A stretch of 64,000 nt of DNA. It comes from Puccinia triticina. Taxonomy: Eukaryota > Basidiomycota > Pucciniomycetes > Pucciniales > Pucciniaceae. The stretch spans positions 124,001 to 188,000 of the forward strand of contig NC_070571.1 in the NCBI RefSeq assembly GCF_026914185.1, in the 5' to 3' direction. Shown here piece by piece: positions 34,668-45,880 of the stretch. Position numbers and translations under genes: made by a program. Under the pieces are notes generated by a model. The model worked only from the letters and a program-made list of their open reading frames with translations. It made no database searches and was not told the DNA's origin. Each line of letters opens with the position of its first letter. The first letter of the stretch is position 1.

Positions 34668-35137
34668 ATAATTTACCCCTTTGGGTTATGATCACTTGAC
34701 TGATTCTAAATTGGGAAGAAAATCATGTCTGAGAAGGAATTCAATATGTGTGATTGTAAATCAAAGTGGGGAAAGATCCTATTGGGGGAAAACATGGCCC
34801 AATACAGGTGATTGCCAAGACATGAGTGGTTTCTAAGTTTATTTGTGATAGAAGAAACACTGTTTGAAAACAAAATTGTATACATGTGATTTCAAGGGTG
34901 TTCAGCGCTTTTGAGTGCATTAAGATAAACAGTTCTTGTGTATTTTGTATTTAATATCCTTATAACTTTTAAACTAGATTCATACATGCTTTTTGATGGT
35001 GTGTACATGAATTCAATGTATGTAAAATGTATTTTAACCTATTTTCAAGGGTTTTGGTTTTGATTGGTCTTACCACACCGTGACGGGTTTGTCGGGGCCA
35101 TCTCTATGCAGCTCCTCTCAATGACCGGACAGAGCGG

Positions 35138-36180
35138 TGTAGGACTCCTGTGGGACAAATGAAATATATTTGGATGGTAGTCCGTGAGGGGGAAATAAAT
35201 TGTGGAATAGGTTGAAAGGCTATCACAACTTAAGGGTGGTTTGAAAGACCTGCCCCTCTATAGTACTATACAAATATGTAAGGAATCTTAAAATCAATAT
35301 TTAGAAAGGGTGGCAGATTTCAAGATAGAGTTACCAAGTATAGCAGTCTCTATGAGACCTAGATCAACTAATCAATATGCTTGCAGATGTTTTATAACTG
35401 TAAAAAGGTGGATAAAGCAACCCAGTGGGGTTGATTATGTGAAATTTGGGTGAGGATAGTCAAGGGTGTGATGGGTAATGAGGATGGTTGAGGGTGAATC
35501 TACTAATGAATAACTTCTGTTGATAACTACTATGAATAACTGTTGGCAATGATAACTACTAATAGTAAAGAATGTTGACTAGTATTGGTAATATTTTGTT
35601 GATGGCTACTACTATCTGATGCTGGCTTAAGACTACTAATGAAATGGTTGTTGATAATTCTACTGGGTGTTGTTGGTTGACTAAGCTAATAATTGTTGCT
35701 GATGAAATAATTGACTGGTTGTTGATAAGTGATGTGTATAATTGTTATTGATAAACTAATGGACTGATTGTTGATAAGTGATGTGTATAATTGTTGTTTA
35801 TGGCTACTACTGCAACTACTAATCAATACTACTACTGACTACTACTAATAATGACTACTACCAATAACTACTAATGACTACTACTAATTACTGAAACCCC
35901 AGAAACGCTTCTGGTAGCTCAGGACCAACTACTGCTTGTGGAGACTATGTAGGATGATGGTAGGAAAAAGATGAGACAAGCAGAGAGAGGAATTCCTTTT
36001 ATATTAAATGGTGAGGGAGTTTTGCTGCAGGGGTTGTCTCCTGGTGCTTCAGTTTTGCTGGTGAGATTCTGGTTGCTAAGTGCCTGCTCCTGTTGCCATT
36101 TGTCTAAGCCTCCTTCTTGGTGGTAACCTAACAATGACCCTTGTAACCATGCCATAGTATGTGGTACAATGATATCTGCT
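35138..36180 (+). repeat. LTR I, partial, related to E and F
   Basis: Starts TGTAGGACTCCTGTGGGAC after GCGG (35134-35137) and aligns with LTR F through GGTTTGAAAGACCTGCCCCT and beyond. A TATA-like TTTTATATTAAA (35997) is followed by GTGAGGGAGTTTTGCTGCAG. No CCACA end with a second GCGG was found, so the 3' border is open; the 42-bp repeat at 36181 may be inside it. Confidence 0.6.
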
Positions 36181-36495
36181 GTGTAGTCCAAACTTCAGTA
36201 TCCATGATGTCACCAGGTTGCTGTGTAGTCCAATCTTCTTTATCCATGATGTCACCAGTTTGCTGTGTAGTCCAATCTTCCGTATCCATGATGTTGCCAG
36301 TTTGCTGTGTATTCCACTCTTCTGTATCCATGATGTCACCAGTTTCCTGTGTAGTCAAATCTTCTGTATCCATGATGTCACCAGTTTGCTGTGTAGTCCA
36401 ATCTGCCGTATCCATGATTTCACCTGTTTGTTGTGTAGTCCAATCTTCCGTATCCATGATGTCACCAGTTTGCTGTGTAGTCCACTCTCCCGTTG
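36181..36495 (-). repeat. 42-bp tandem repeat, 7.5 copies
   Basis: Unit on the plus strand GTGTAGTCCAATCTTCCGTA-TCCATGATGTCACCAGTTTGCT. On the minus strand it encodes a 14-residue repeat (MDTEDWTTQQTGDI) open from about 36525 to 36128, with a TATATAAA upstream (36518). However, other frames are open as well because the unit lacks stops, so coding is not demonstrated. Confidence 0.8.
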
Positions 36496-36670
36496 TGGTG
36501 ATTTATATAGGCGAGCGCGGTAGAATGTCCATGCGGGGATAGCGCGGGCGGGGGATGCACAAAGCCGCTCAGGCAGGGTGCATTCCGGTGACATAAGCAC
36601 TGAGGATGAGGTCAGGAAAGCATGCTAGGAAAGCTTACGGAAAGTCACGCGCGGATTGGAATGCACGGAT

Positions 36671-36716
36671 CGCGGATTACGGATTGCGGATTGCGGATTG
36701 CGGATTGCGGATTTTG
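36671..36716. repeat. Short tandem repeat (GCGGATT)n
   Basis: About five copies of GCGGATT/ACGGATT in a GC-rich segment (36500-37060). The rest of 36500-38010 has no supported gene; 37815-37920 and 37935-38012 form a diverged tandem pair around GATTGGGCTGCCxGAC and GCCTACCCGCxGTCATGC. Confidence 0.75.
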
Positions 36717-38015
36717 GATCGGGTATTCGGATCGGAGCGGAAAAAGACAGGGCTGGACTGCAGCGGGACTACACACGTGGACTGGTAGCAGCGGCGCGTC
36801 AGCGGGTGAGCCATGACAGCCTGAGCGGGTTCCATCAGCGGGTGGAACCAGGGTGAAGGCGGTGGCAAGAGAACGACTGACGGGGGCTAGACAGAGGACG
36901 GTGGGAGGGCAAGCGTCGGAGAGGAGCGGAGTCTGGGAAAGTGACAAGCGGGATAGCGGGCGGAGTAGGCGGACTAGTGCGGGAAAGTGTCAGACGTGCG
37001 GGATCGGGTGGGAACAGCGACGTGCGCGGAGGGGAGGACGGAAGGGGGGACTCTCCTATCGGGGGGATCTTTATCCTATCAAATTATTACGGATTTTTTT
37101 ACTCATCATCATTGTACTTACAACTACGTACGTACAAGAGTTATTGAGAGAATATCTGTGTTCTTATCCTTATTTGAGAGTTACTTGCGGATTTTTGTGC
37201 TTACAACGTGCGGAGCTTTATTCACTCACGGACTATTACACTATAGATCAGGCTCAGTAAAGGAGCGCTGAAGGCTAGCGGAAAGTAGCAGTGCAGAGCC
37301 GAGTTACCAACAATCACACAGCCCGGACATCAATATTCTTGAAGGAGGCGGTTAGCGGACATTCTACATCAGCCAACCAGCTTTCATTCTCACAGTGTAG
37401 AGACATCAGGTCGGCCACCAATTTTTTATGGTGGCTTCAGGGAGGTTGGGCCAACGTAATTTTTATGTCAAGCTTGCGTTGACTGCAAACTGTGGTGTAT
37501 GACATTGGGTTGGGTTCAGGCAGCATATTTTAAAATCTGACCTGACCCAAACCAACCCGCGCTAAATGCCGGGTTAGGTTTGGGTGCTGTTTTTTGACCC
37601 AAACCCGGGCCATTTATACCCTGACACACACAAGTTGGAAATCCCCAAGGCCCAAAGGCCCTATGGATTACCCTCCAGCTACGCCACAGCAACAAGCAAA
37701 AAAGAGCCAGTTGTTAAAGTACACCACAGGTTGAAAATTTTGGGTGGCAGCTTGTTGGCTTGGCCCCACGCTGTGCCGTGGTCAAGCACTGGTCAGGCAT
37801 AACCTGATCTGCGCAATCCTGCCAGATTGGGCTGCCCACCATTGAAAACTAGCAAGGCTCCAACGTCAGCCTACCCGCGGTCATGCCGTTGGCTTTACCA
37901 CATCACTCTAGACAAAGAAAAAGGTGCAAGACCGCCAAATTGGGCTGCCTGACTTCAAAAACTGGCAGGATTACGCTGTCGGCCTACCCGCAGTCATGCT
38001 GTCAGCTTGACCGCG

Positions 38016-38056
38016 TCACATTAGAAAAAGGGAAAAAAAATCTTTTTCTAATGTGA
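38016..38056. other. 15-bp perfect stem-loop
   Basis: TCACATTAGAAAAAG (38016-38030) and CTTTTTCTAATGTGA (38042-38056) flank an 11-nt A-rich loop. Could act as a transcript end or be a MITE remnant. Confidence 0.6.
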
Positions 38057-38605
38057 TTTATTTCTTTTTCTAAGCCTGTTTGAATATCAGGCACATGTCA
38101 TGAAAAAAAAATAAAAAGAATACATTTATAAAAACAGATTTACTTTGCGCATGGCGGGAAACTTGTTGCGCACAGAAATTTTGGTTGACTCAATGTCACT
38201 TGAAATCAGGCCCCCTCCGTGCGCGCTGTGGTGTTCAAATTGGTACAGGGCCTCAAGACTGTCCAAATCAACAAGTCATCAAGATCGTCAACTTCAAGAT
38301 TCTACCCTTCAAGATCAGCCATTTTCAGCTCTTCAAGATCCTCAAGATTCATTCTCTAGATTTCCATCCCCATCCCTTTTTTTCATTATTATTTAGTCCT
38401 CTTCCTGTTTCTTGGTCCTAACACATGTACTATGTGGGTTTATTATGATGTTTTATTTCTTCACTTTATCCGGTTTGGTTTCCTCTTTAAGCTTTGTTTA
38501 TTCTTTTCTTCTGCTTGTTGTTTGTTGGGTTTTGTTTTGTTTTCTTTCCTTGTGGTTTTGTTTTGTAGTTAAGGATGTGATGACATGTCCTGTGACATGT
38601 CACTC

Positions 38606-38904
38606 TGTTGCGATGATGACACTGGAACAGCAGAATGTGATGAGGATGTTCGTGGAAGGATTACATTGCATCAGAGAGAGAGAAAAAGAAGAAAGAGAAA
38701 GAGGAGAGAAAAGAAAAGAGAGACTCACCTGGAACAGCAGAATGTGATGAGGATGTTCGTGGAAGGATGAGGAAAGCGCCTTCCACGTCTGCTGCTCCAG
38801 GTGACTACAACTGAGAGATGTCACAAGCCGTGATATGTATATGACAGGTTTGAAGCACACAACAAGAGAGAAGAAAAAGAACACCAGAACACACAACCTC
38901 AACA
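38606..38904 (-). repeat. Copia-2 3' LTR (299 bp)
   Basis: Matches 43448-43746 at all but about three positions. Contains a duplicated CTGGAACAGCAGAATGTGAT segment and a GA-rich tract. Confidence 0.95.
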
Positions 38905-38998
38905 CCCCCCCTTGCTGAAAACCCTGGAAAAAAAAAGAAAGACAAAAGAAAAAAAGAGAGAGTTAGAGATCAGAGAAAAAAAAATGAAAATCAGAAAG

Positions 38999-41900
38999 TC
39001 AGACTACTCCGAAGCGCGCTCGATGTTCCTCCAGAAGAGTGCGGCCCAGTGGCTTGGTAAGCATATCGGCGAGCATATCCTTTGTTGAAACATGCAGGAC
39101 AGAGATTTTCCCTTGCTTTACGCACTCGCGGGAGAAATGAAAACGCGCGTCAATATGTTTTGTGCGCGCGTGATGCTCCGGGTTCTTTGCAAGAGCCTCA
39201 GCCCCAGCGTTGTCGACATGAAGCGGAATGGCGGACTTGGGTCGGAGCTTAAGCTCAGTTAGAATGTAACCCAGCCATAGGCCCTCCTTGCAGGAGTCCG
39301 AGAGGGCCTTATACTCAGCTTCGGTGCTTGAGAGGGAAACGGTATCCTGCTTGCGAGATTTCCAGGATATGGCACCTTCACCAAGCCGGTACGTGTAGGC
39401 GGACGTTGAGCGTCTGTCGTGTCTATCCTCTGCCCAATCCGAGTCGGAATAGCCAGAGCATGTCAGGGATCCACCGAGGCGCAGACGAAGATGCTTAGTG
39501 GTAATGAGGTACCGAAGAACTCTGACCGCGGCCTGCCAGTGCGCTTCAGAAGGGTCGCGAAGAAATTGGGAAAGGCGGTTCACCGCGAAAGCAATGTCGG
39601 GACGTGTGCATTGGGATGCCCAAAGTAGAGCCCCTATGAGCTGCGGGTATGGGCCAGAGGACAGCGGTTCATCCGGCTTTCTCGGGATGAGGTCTTTGAA
39701 AAAGGAGTCGGTGGGAGTATTTGCTGACACAAAAGGATCTGTGAGGAAACGGCTTTGAAGGTCCGTGATGTAGTGAGCTTGAGAAAGGAAGAGTAGGCAA
39801 TTGTCAAAATCCTGGTCGATCTTCATAGACAAGAAATGATGGAGATCTTTGTCTGCTCCTATTTTGAACTTTTCCCCAAGCTTCCAAATGAGGGGATCAA
39901 CAAAGGAAGGCTCACCCACTATGGCCAAATCATCGACATGAACTGTCACGGCACCCACGAGGACACCGTTTTTGACTGTGAAGTACAGGGTGGGGTCGTA
40001 GCGAGACTGCGTTAGACCAGAGTGGACCAGGCCGTTGTGCAATTCGACGTTCCATTCCCGGGGCGACTGCTTCAAGCCGTAGATTGAACGCTGAACTTCA
40101 CAAACCCAGTCCGGATGGAGGGGATCCTCAAATCCAGGTGGCTGCTCCATATACACAGGCTCATCAAGGCGCCCATTCAGGAAGGCAGTCTTGAAATCAA
40201 CCTGTCTACCTTTCCACTTCTTGATGGCGAGAAGACTAAAGATGAGCCGTAGCGTTTCGAGCCGGAGAGTAGGAGCAAAGACTTCCTGATAATCGACACC
40301 CTTCACTTGAGTGTATCCCACGGCCACAAGCCTAGCCTTGAGCTTTTGGATTGTCTTGTTGGGGCGCCGTTTGACTTTAAACACCCATTTAGATTTAATG
40401 ATCTTGCGTTTAAGTGGACGAGGAACCAGACGCCATGTCTCCATGCCAAGGAGAGACATATGTTCTTCGTTGGCAGCCTTGAGCCAGCGCGCTTTGTGAG
40501 GAGAACGCAGAAGCTGTTTCCACGTCTTCGGCGTATCAACGTCGTCGGTGGTTTCAGTTGATTTTGCCCAAGTACCATATCAATCTGGTGCTCGACGCTG
40601 GCGCCCAGACCGCCTGGCAGGAGGGGAGGCCGGTCGCAGAACAACAGGAGAGGGAGAGACGGATGGCGCTGCAGGCACGGCTGGAGACAGTTCCTGATTT
40701 TGAGCGGGAGTTGAGGGGGAGACAGACGGCGCGGCGGGGACGGTGGGAGAAGAGGAAAGCGGAGGAGGCGGCGGATCGTTTCTTGGCGCGTGAATAGATG
40801 CTGCCAGTCGACGATCAAAGCGTGGCTGGAGCGGGACATCGAGCGGGGGTAGATCGAAAATGGAAGATTCCGGGGAAGAGGAACGGTGAGGAGCGGATTG
40901 AGCTTGAGGGTGGGGATCGGGCCACTGGAGTTCCACCATCACTGGTGGAGGCGCGCACTTCAGTTCGGACCCGTAGGGAAAAGTACCGTCATCAAAAAGA
41001 ACGTCTCGGGATTTGATGACTGACTTTTTAGCCAAATCCCACAGATGATAGCCATTACCATCCCCCAGATAGGATAGGAGGAGAGATGAGCATCCCTTCG
41101 CATCGAGTTTCTTTCGGTTGGCCTTGGGTACCTTGTACCAGACGAGACATCTGAACGGATGAAGGAGAGAAAGGTTCACAAGAGGTTTGCCGAGGAGTTT
41201 GTTTGGTGCCTTGAAGCCTGCGGGGGTGTGACACGGAACGGAGTTTAGTGTGAAAGATACGTGGCGCATTGCGTCTGCCCAGAATGACTTAGGGACACCA
41301 GCGCTTTGCAAAGAACACCGAATTAAGTTTCCAAGTGTGCGGTTTGTGCGCTCAGCCACATCATTCAGCTCGGGAGAGTGGGGAGGACCCGGCTCATGTA
41401 CAATGCCAGCGTTGTCCAGGTAGGAGGCGAACTCAGTCGACATATACTCGCCGCCATTGTCGGAGCAAAGCGCGAGAATTTTGTGAGAACCATCCTTCTC
41501 GAAATGGGCACGGAAGATTTTGAAGCAGGAAAGAACATTTGATTTGAATTTCATCGGAAAAATAGAAACAGATTTGGAATAGTCGTCGACAAAGGTTACG
41601 AAATATTTATAGCCTTCCCTTGACACCACCTCAAAGGAGCCTACGTCTGAGTGGATGAGTTTCCCGGGTGTGTCCAATCGATACTGGGAGCGAGATTTGA
41701 AGGATGAGCGGTGCATCTTCGATTGCACACAGATGGTGCAGCGTTGAACGTCGATTTTGTTCATGACGGAGGGTTTGACATTGAGGATCTTCAGAAGACG
41801 CTTCAGCGGTTGCAGCCCTATGTGAGAGAGTCGACGATGGTAGCCCATAAGAGAGCTGTCAACAGAGGACAGTCCACCTGTGGATGTGGAAAAAGACTTT

Positions 41901-43363
41901 ACCTCGGCGGAAGGTAAGTAGTAAAGGCCTCCTTTGCGGTAGCCCTGACCCGCAATGGTGCCTTCAATGACGAGAGAGCGAGATTGAAAGATATCGCACC
42001 CGTCCTTCTTGAAGACACAGGTAAGACCTGCATCACACATCGCCGCGATGGACAGAAGGGGTTCGTGCAAGTCGGGGACAACTAGAGCAGGGACGGAGAC
42101 CGGATTGTTGAGTGGAAGAGATACGGTGCCTTTGTGAGAGGCTGCGACCACGGAGTGATCGGCGAGACGGACGGGAGTGTTGGCAGGTTTCAAGTTTGAA
42201 ACGTCGGAGGGGTAAGGGGTCATACAGTTTGAACAACCCGAATCGAGGTTGGCATCTCGGGGCGAGGTCAAGGCTGCATTGGCAGAAGCGTTGGTCACCA
42301 CGACGGCGTTGCCTGCTTTGGCGGAGGGATCCCCATCGGAACCAGAGTAGTCGGACTCAGCATCGTCGTCGTCACCGCCCAGATCCACCACGGTTGTGTG
42401 ACCCGCTTTAGCCGGAGGTCTCGATTTGTGGCAATTGCCAGAAGGCCTACCGGAGCAACCAGACTTGTCGGGGCGTCGAGAGGAGTTTTGACGGTCGTGA
42501 TCGGCCAAAATTCTAGCGGCGTTTTCGCAGATCTCGAGGTTGTGACCAGACCTCTTGCAGAAGTTGCAGTAGAGGGAGTGGTTGGGAGGCGGTCGGGATG
42601 GTCTGGCGGAGTTTGGCTGTGACAAGGAAGCCCGGGCGACTGATTCAACGAGTGCTTGTTGCTCGCCTCTGGTCTTTCTACGGAGATGCTCAGCTTTCAG
42701 CGCGTCGATGAGCTTGGAGGGAGGGATGCTGGGGTCGTTCAGCATTGCCAAGCAGCAGGAGAGCCAGTCGGCTGGAAGTGATTTGAGAATTGAGATAGAG
42801 TAGATGTCTTCTAGGGTGAGGGGGTTCTCCTTTGTGACAAGAGATGAAAGGCCCTCGAACGATTTTGCCATCTCGTCCAAGTGGGCGGGAAGATCGTCGC
42901 CCAAAAAAGTGTGGGAGGAGAGCTTTTGAAGATAGTACATTTTTCCTCCTGCGGAGGAGTCCTGATGGATGCGTCTGATGGTGGCCCAAAGAGTGCGCGC
43001 GTCGTCCGTGATGTGTCGGACGTGGTGAACATGAGCAGGGTGGATTGTCTGAGAGATAACGCCAAAGGCGACTTTGTTGTCGCGGACCCAATTGGGCTTG
43101 GCTTTAGCAGCTGCCTCATCGCCCTCGACGACGTAGAGAATGTCGGTTGTGTTGAGGTGGGACCGCATGAACCACGTCCACTCGAGATAGTTGGAATCTG
43201 GTCCAGGGGCCTTAAGCTGCTCAATCCTGGAGTACTTCAGAGCCGGGTGCGACCAGGTCTCTGGTTCGGCGTTGGAAGACATGATCGGTAGGGGAATTGG
43301 GTTTCCTTGTGGTGAAGTCGGACGATCGATAGGTGGTAGAAACGGTGATGGAGGCGTTGTCAT
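38999..43363 (-). pseudogene. Copia-2 Gag-Pol polyprotein, one nonsense codon
   Basis: ATG at 43363 (a second at residue 28 may be the real start). Domains in order: Gag (residues 30-240, WSHPALKYSRIEQL ... YLEWTWFMRSHL), zinc knuckle CNFCKRSGHNLEIC (266-279), protease DSGCSNC (374), GAG-pre-integrase HHCC (about 500-545), integrase with HSDVG, CSDNGGEY and NDVAERTNRT giving D, D, E, then a TGA at 40580-40582 after residue 927. The frame continues unchanged with the RT (RLVPRPLKRKIIKSKWVFKV, YGLKQSP, VHVDDLAIV), RNase H (SDSDWAED, SSTEAEYKAL) and ends at 38999. GAT-TGA-TAT fits CGA to TGA. The stop lies between integrase and RT, not where a programmed readthrough would serve a gag/pol ratio, so it is a mutation. 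Confidence 0.93.
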
Positions 43364-43437
43364 GCGCTGAGAGCTTTAACGATAAGCGTACGGATCCTTT
43401 GGCACGAGATAGATTGGCGCTATCAGCAGCAACTGGT

Positions 43438-43447
43438 GCTCATAACC
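43438..43447 (-). promoter_or_regulatory. Copia-2 primer-binding site, half-tRNA type
   Basis: GGTTATGAGC (minus) is complementary to GCUCAUAACC, the anticodon arm and loop of eukaryotic initiator tRNA-Met. Priming from an internal cut of initiator tRNA is known for Drosophila copia and several fungal and plant Copia elements. It directly follows the 5' LTR end CAACA. Confidence 0.7.
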
Positions 43448-43746
43448 TGTTGCGATGATGACACTGGAACAGCAGAATGTGATGAGGATGTTCGTGGAAG
43501 GATTACATTGCATCAAAAAGAGAGAAAAAGAAGAAAGAGAAAGAGGAGAGAAAAGAAAAGAGAGACTCACCTGGAACAGCAGAATGTGATGAGGATGTTT
43601 GTGGAAGGATGAGGAAAGCGCCTTCCACGTCTGCTGCTCCAGGTGACTACAACTGAGAGATGTCACAAGCCGTGATATGTATATGACAGGTTTGAAGCAC
43701 ACAACAAGAGAGAAGAAAAAGAACACCAGAACACACAACCTCAACA
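43448..43746 (-). repeat. Copia-2 5' LTR (299 bp)
   Basis: Promoter-side LTR. The differences from the 3' LTR are CAAAAAG for CAGAGAG and GTTTGTGG for GTTCGTGG, the latter again a CpG change. Confidence 0.95.
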
Positions 43747-43751
43747 CACTC

Positions 43752-44954
43752 CCCAGAGTCCAAGTTTGAGTTCGAACTTGGAGGATGGGACGACAGGGGA
43801 CTTGCTCTGATCCAAGAGAAATTCCATCACCCTTTTCTGATCCGCTGGCAGTATCCCCAGCACTATTCCTGATTCTTTATCCCTGATCCTGATCCATCAT
43901 CATCATCTGATCCTCAACAAACCAACCACCGCCAACGGTATTCCATCCCCGTCGTCTCTCAAAAATCCCCCCCCAACGCTACCACTTTTTGATCCACATC
44001 TCATTTGCCGGACCACCTCGAGGGCAGCCTCAACAGCACCCATCCCCTCAACGCTCTGCCTACCGCTTGGCACGGTAGGAGTTCCACAGCGCCACAGTCT
44101 CCCCTCAATAAACTCTCTGCACATGGGAGGTGCCCACAGGTGGCTGGGTTGAGAAACACCGGCCATCTGGAGGACACCACCTCTTGATGACCAGAAAGAC
44201 TGGTCATTGAGAGGACACATCTCTCAATGACTGGCACAGACTGGTCATTGAGCGGTCAGATCCCTCTTGATGTGTGACTGCCACTAAGAGTATGATATCA
44301 AAACTCTCAAAATATCTACTTCTTGCTTTGGAGAAGACCTCCCCTCTCTGTGCAATGATACACACATCAAGATGATGTATATTGAAAAGAACTGCGATTT
44401 CATTCAACAAGAGATCAAGCCTGACTTCAATCCATCATTGGTTCTTTCCAAATTCAAAACTACAGCGCGGTATTTTGATTTCAGCCAACCCAGATTGAGC
44501 AACAAAAGCCAACCTCAGCCTCAACCAAAACAGATGAGCTCTATTATTTCCAACCTTTTGTGATCCAGAAATTCCCCTTGATTTGGAGATATCTCAATGC
44601 CTAAATTAGGCAAAAAAAAAAGCTCCAAACAAAGATGTTCTTGAATACTGGCGCAGCAAGATTTCAACATATCCCTCTCTTTCAGAAATAGCAAGATGCT
44701 ATCTTGCCATTCCGGCCATTAGCGCACCCACCTTCTGAGCGAGTATTTTTGCTTGCTACTTACTGGAAGCGCAGCGGGAGGTGGGCTAAGTCCAAGGAGC
44801 TGCGGCTCACAGGTGCAACAGCAGCACCTTCAACAAGGCGGCAAGGCGCTGCCCTTGGAACAAGCACCAGGATCCGCGCGGGGCCGCACCCCCCCCCCCC
44901 CCCCGCAGACTGCTGCGGAGGCCAGCAAAACCTAGTTGGCCCAGCATCAACTGG
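43752..44954. other. No gene; repeat remnants and a C16 run
   Basis: 43900-44160 includes low-complexity C/A-rich sequence. GACCGGT-type hairpin units occur at 44183-44265. 44889-44904 is a run of 16 C. Open frames are short and unsupported. Confidence 0.5.
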
Positions 44955-45880
44955 TGTGGAACTACTCTGAGGGAAGAATAGAGTTTGAGAGGGATTTGGT
45001 GCTTGAAGGGCTGCCTCTCAGGGGAACAAGAAAAAGAATATAAGAGTATGGACTCTTAAGGAAAGGTGTGGCTATGGAGATTCTTGAGGTATGTCTAAGG
45101 GTTTACTTTCTACTAATCTAATAGCAAGGTAAAGGTAATGTAAAGTCTGTCCAACCTGATATATTTGGCATAGACTTATCAAGCTTGTCCACTCTGATTT
45201 AATGGCATAAGCTAGGCTAGTGAATGGTGACCAGTGATCTGGATTGCTGGGACAGGATCTGATGGGGAACAAAAGGTAGGGCCAAAGAGGGCAGACTATA
45301 TACAAAATATTATGGGGCTGAGTTGTGGTTGGAAGAAAAGATGAAACAGTGAAAATTCTCAATCAAGGGGCTGAGGCTGAAAATGCTATGGGGATGGAAA
45401 GTTCTGGAATGAGGCTGGAATGTGGAGAGACAATGAAACATCATAAGAAAGGGATTACATATCATATGAGTGGCTGAAAAGGGAAGGGCTGAAACCAAAG
45501 GGGACAAGGGTTAACCAAGATGAAATCTCTATGGTTATTACATGTGTGGCTAATGCAAAGATGGGGCTGTTATGCTGGATTGGGAAGGGAGGAAAAGGTG
45601 ATGAATATTCAGGGTCTTTCCTAATAGTCTGGCTCTGTCTGATGGGTGACTTTCTCCCACTTGTGCCTAGCTGGGTGCTTGAGGATTATTGAGTTGGTGT
45701 AGGTGGGTATCCAGAAGGTGGGGAAAAAATAGTGAAGAGAGAATGGGGGGCCTGTTGATGGGTATGACTTGTCCTGGCCTTGATCCTTAAGGGAGGTGGG
45801 TGCTTGAGTATTCCAGAGGGGGTTATATTGAGGGAAAAAGGCTTTTATTTTGGTGCCATATTCAGGATTGGCTTACCACA
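44955..45880 (+). repeat. Solo LTR C (926 bp), TSD CTGG/CCGG
   Basis: Nearly identical to LTR B and the same length. Flanks are CTGG (44951-44954) and CCGG (45881-45884), a 4-bp duplication with one C-to-T change at the CpG. Confidence 0.9.

Larger units (their letters stand above)
15565..35077 (+). repeat. Solo LTR H (994 bp) split into three pieces by nested insertions
   Basis: Piece 1 is 15565-16072 (starts TGTGGAACTCTCACGC), piece 2 is 26253-26337, piece 3 is 34677-35077 (ends GGTCTTACCACA). Their lengths, 508+85+401 bp, sum to 994 bp; the uninterrupted relative on the minus strand at 19161-20147 is 987 bp and aligns across both breakpoints. The first break carries Helitron-1, the second the MULE-like element with a 9-bp duplication. 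Flanking CCGC (15561-15564) and CCGT (35078-35081) agree with a 4-bp duplication carrying one mismatch. A TATA-like TTTTATAGG lies at about 16022. Confidence 0.85.
38606..43746 (-). mobile_element. Copia-2: nearly intact Ty1/Copia retrotransposon, TSD CACTC
   Basis: 5,141 bp with 299-bp LTRs at 38606-38904 and 43448-43746 differing at about three sites, and a perfect 5-bp duplication CACTC at 38601-38605 and 43747-43751. LTR ends TGTTGAGG...CGCAACA in element orientation. Primer-binding site GGTTATGAGC (43438-43447, minus) abuts the 5' LTR; polypurine tract AAGGGGGGG (38905-38913, minus) abuts the 3' LTR. One long gag-pol frame (43363 to 38999) is broken by a single TGA. Youngest complete element in the window by LTR identity. 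Confidence 0.95.
38160..43900 (+). repeat. Gypsy-LTR-like sequence, split by Copia-2
   Basis: 38250-38605 and 43747-43900 together resemble, in inverse orientation, 57160-57740 next to the Gypsy element: CATCAAGATCCTCAAGA, TTCTTGGTCCTAACACA, GTGGGTTTATT, GTGACATGTCAC, then CCAAGTT-CGAACTTGGA. Copia-2 was inserted at the CACTC that follows GTGACATGT. Borders are not resolved. Confidence 0.55.

Noticed and set aside
38412..38747. Hydrophobic 111-codon frame as a membrane protein
   Set aside because: It crosses the LTR border of Copia-2 and is T-rich LTR sequence.
1265..40582. TGA read as an amino acid or by programmed readthrough
   Set aside because: Trp positions use TGG, the stops fall at varied places in the polyproteins, and each fits a decayed CGA.
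31731..45880. LTR B and LTR C as the two ends of one 14-kb element
   Set aside because: Each has its own 4-bp duplication (GCGT; CTGG/CCGG) and the outer flanks do not match.
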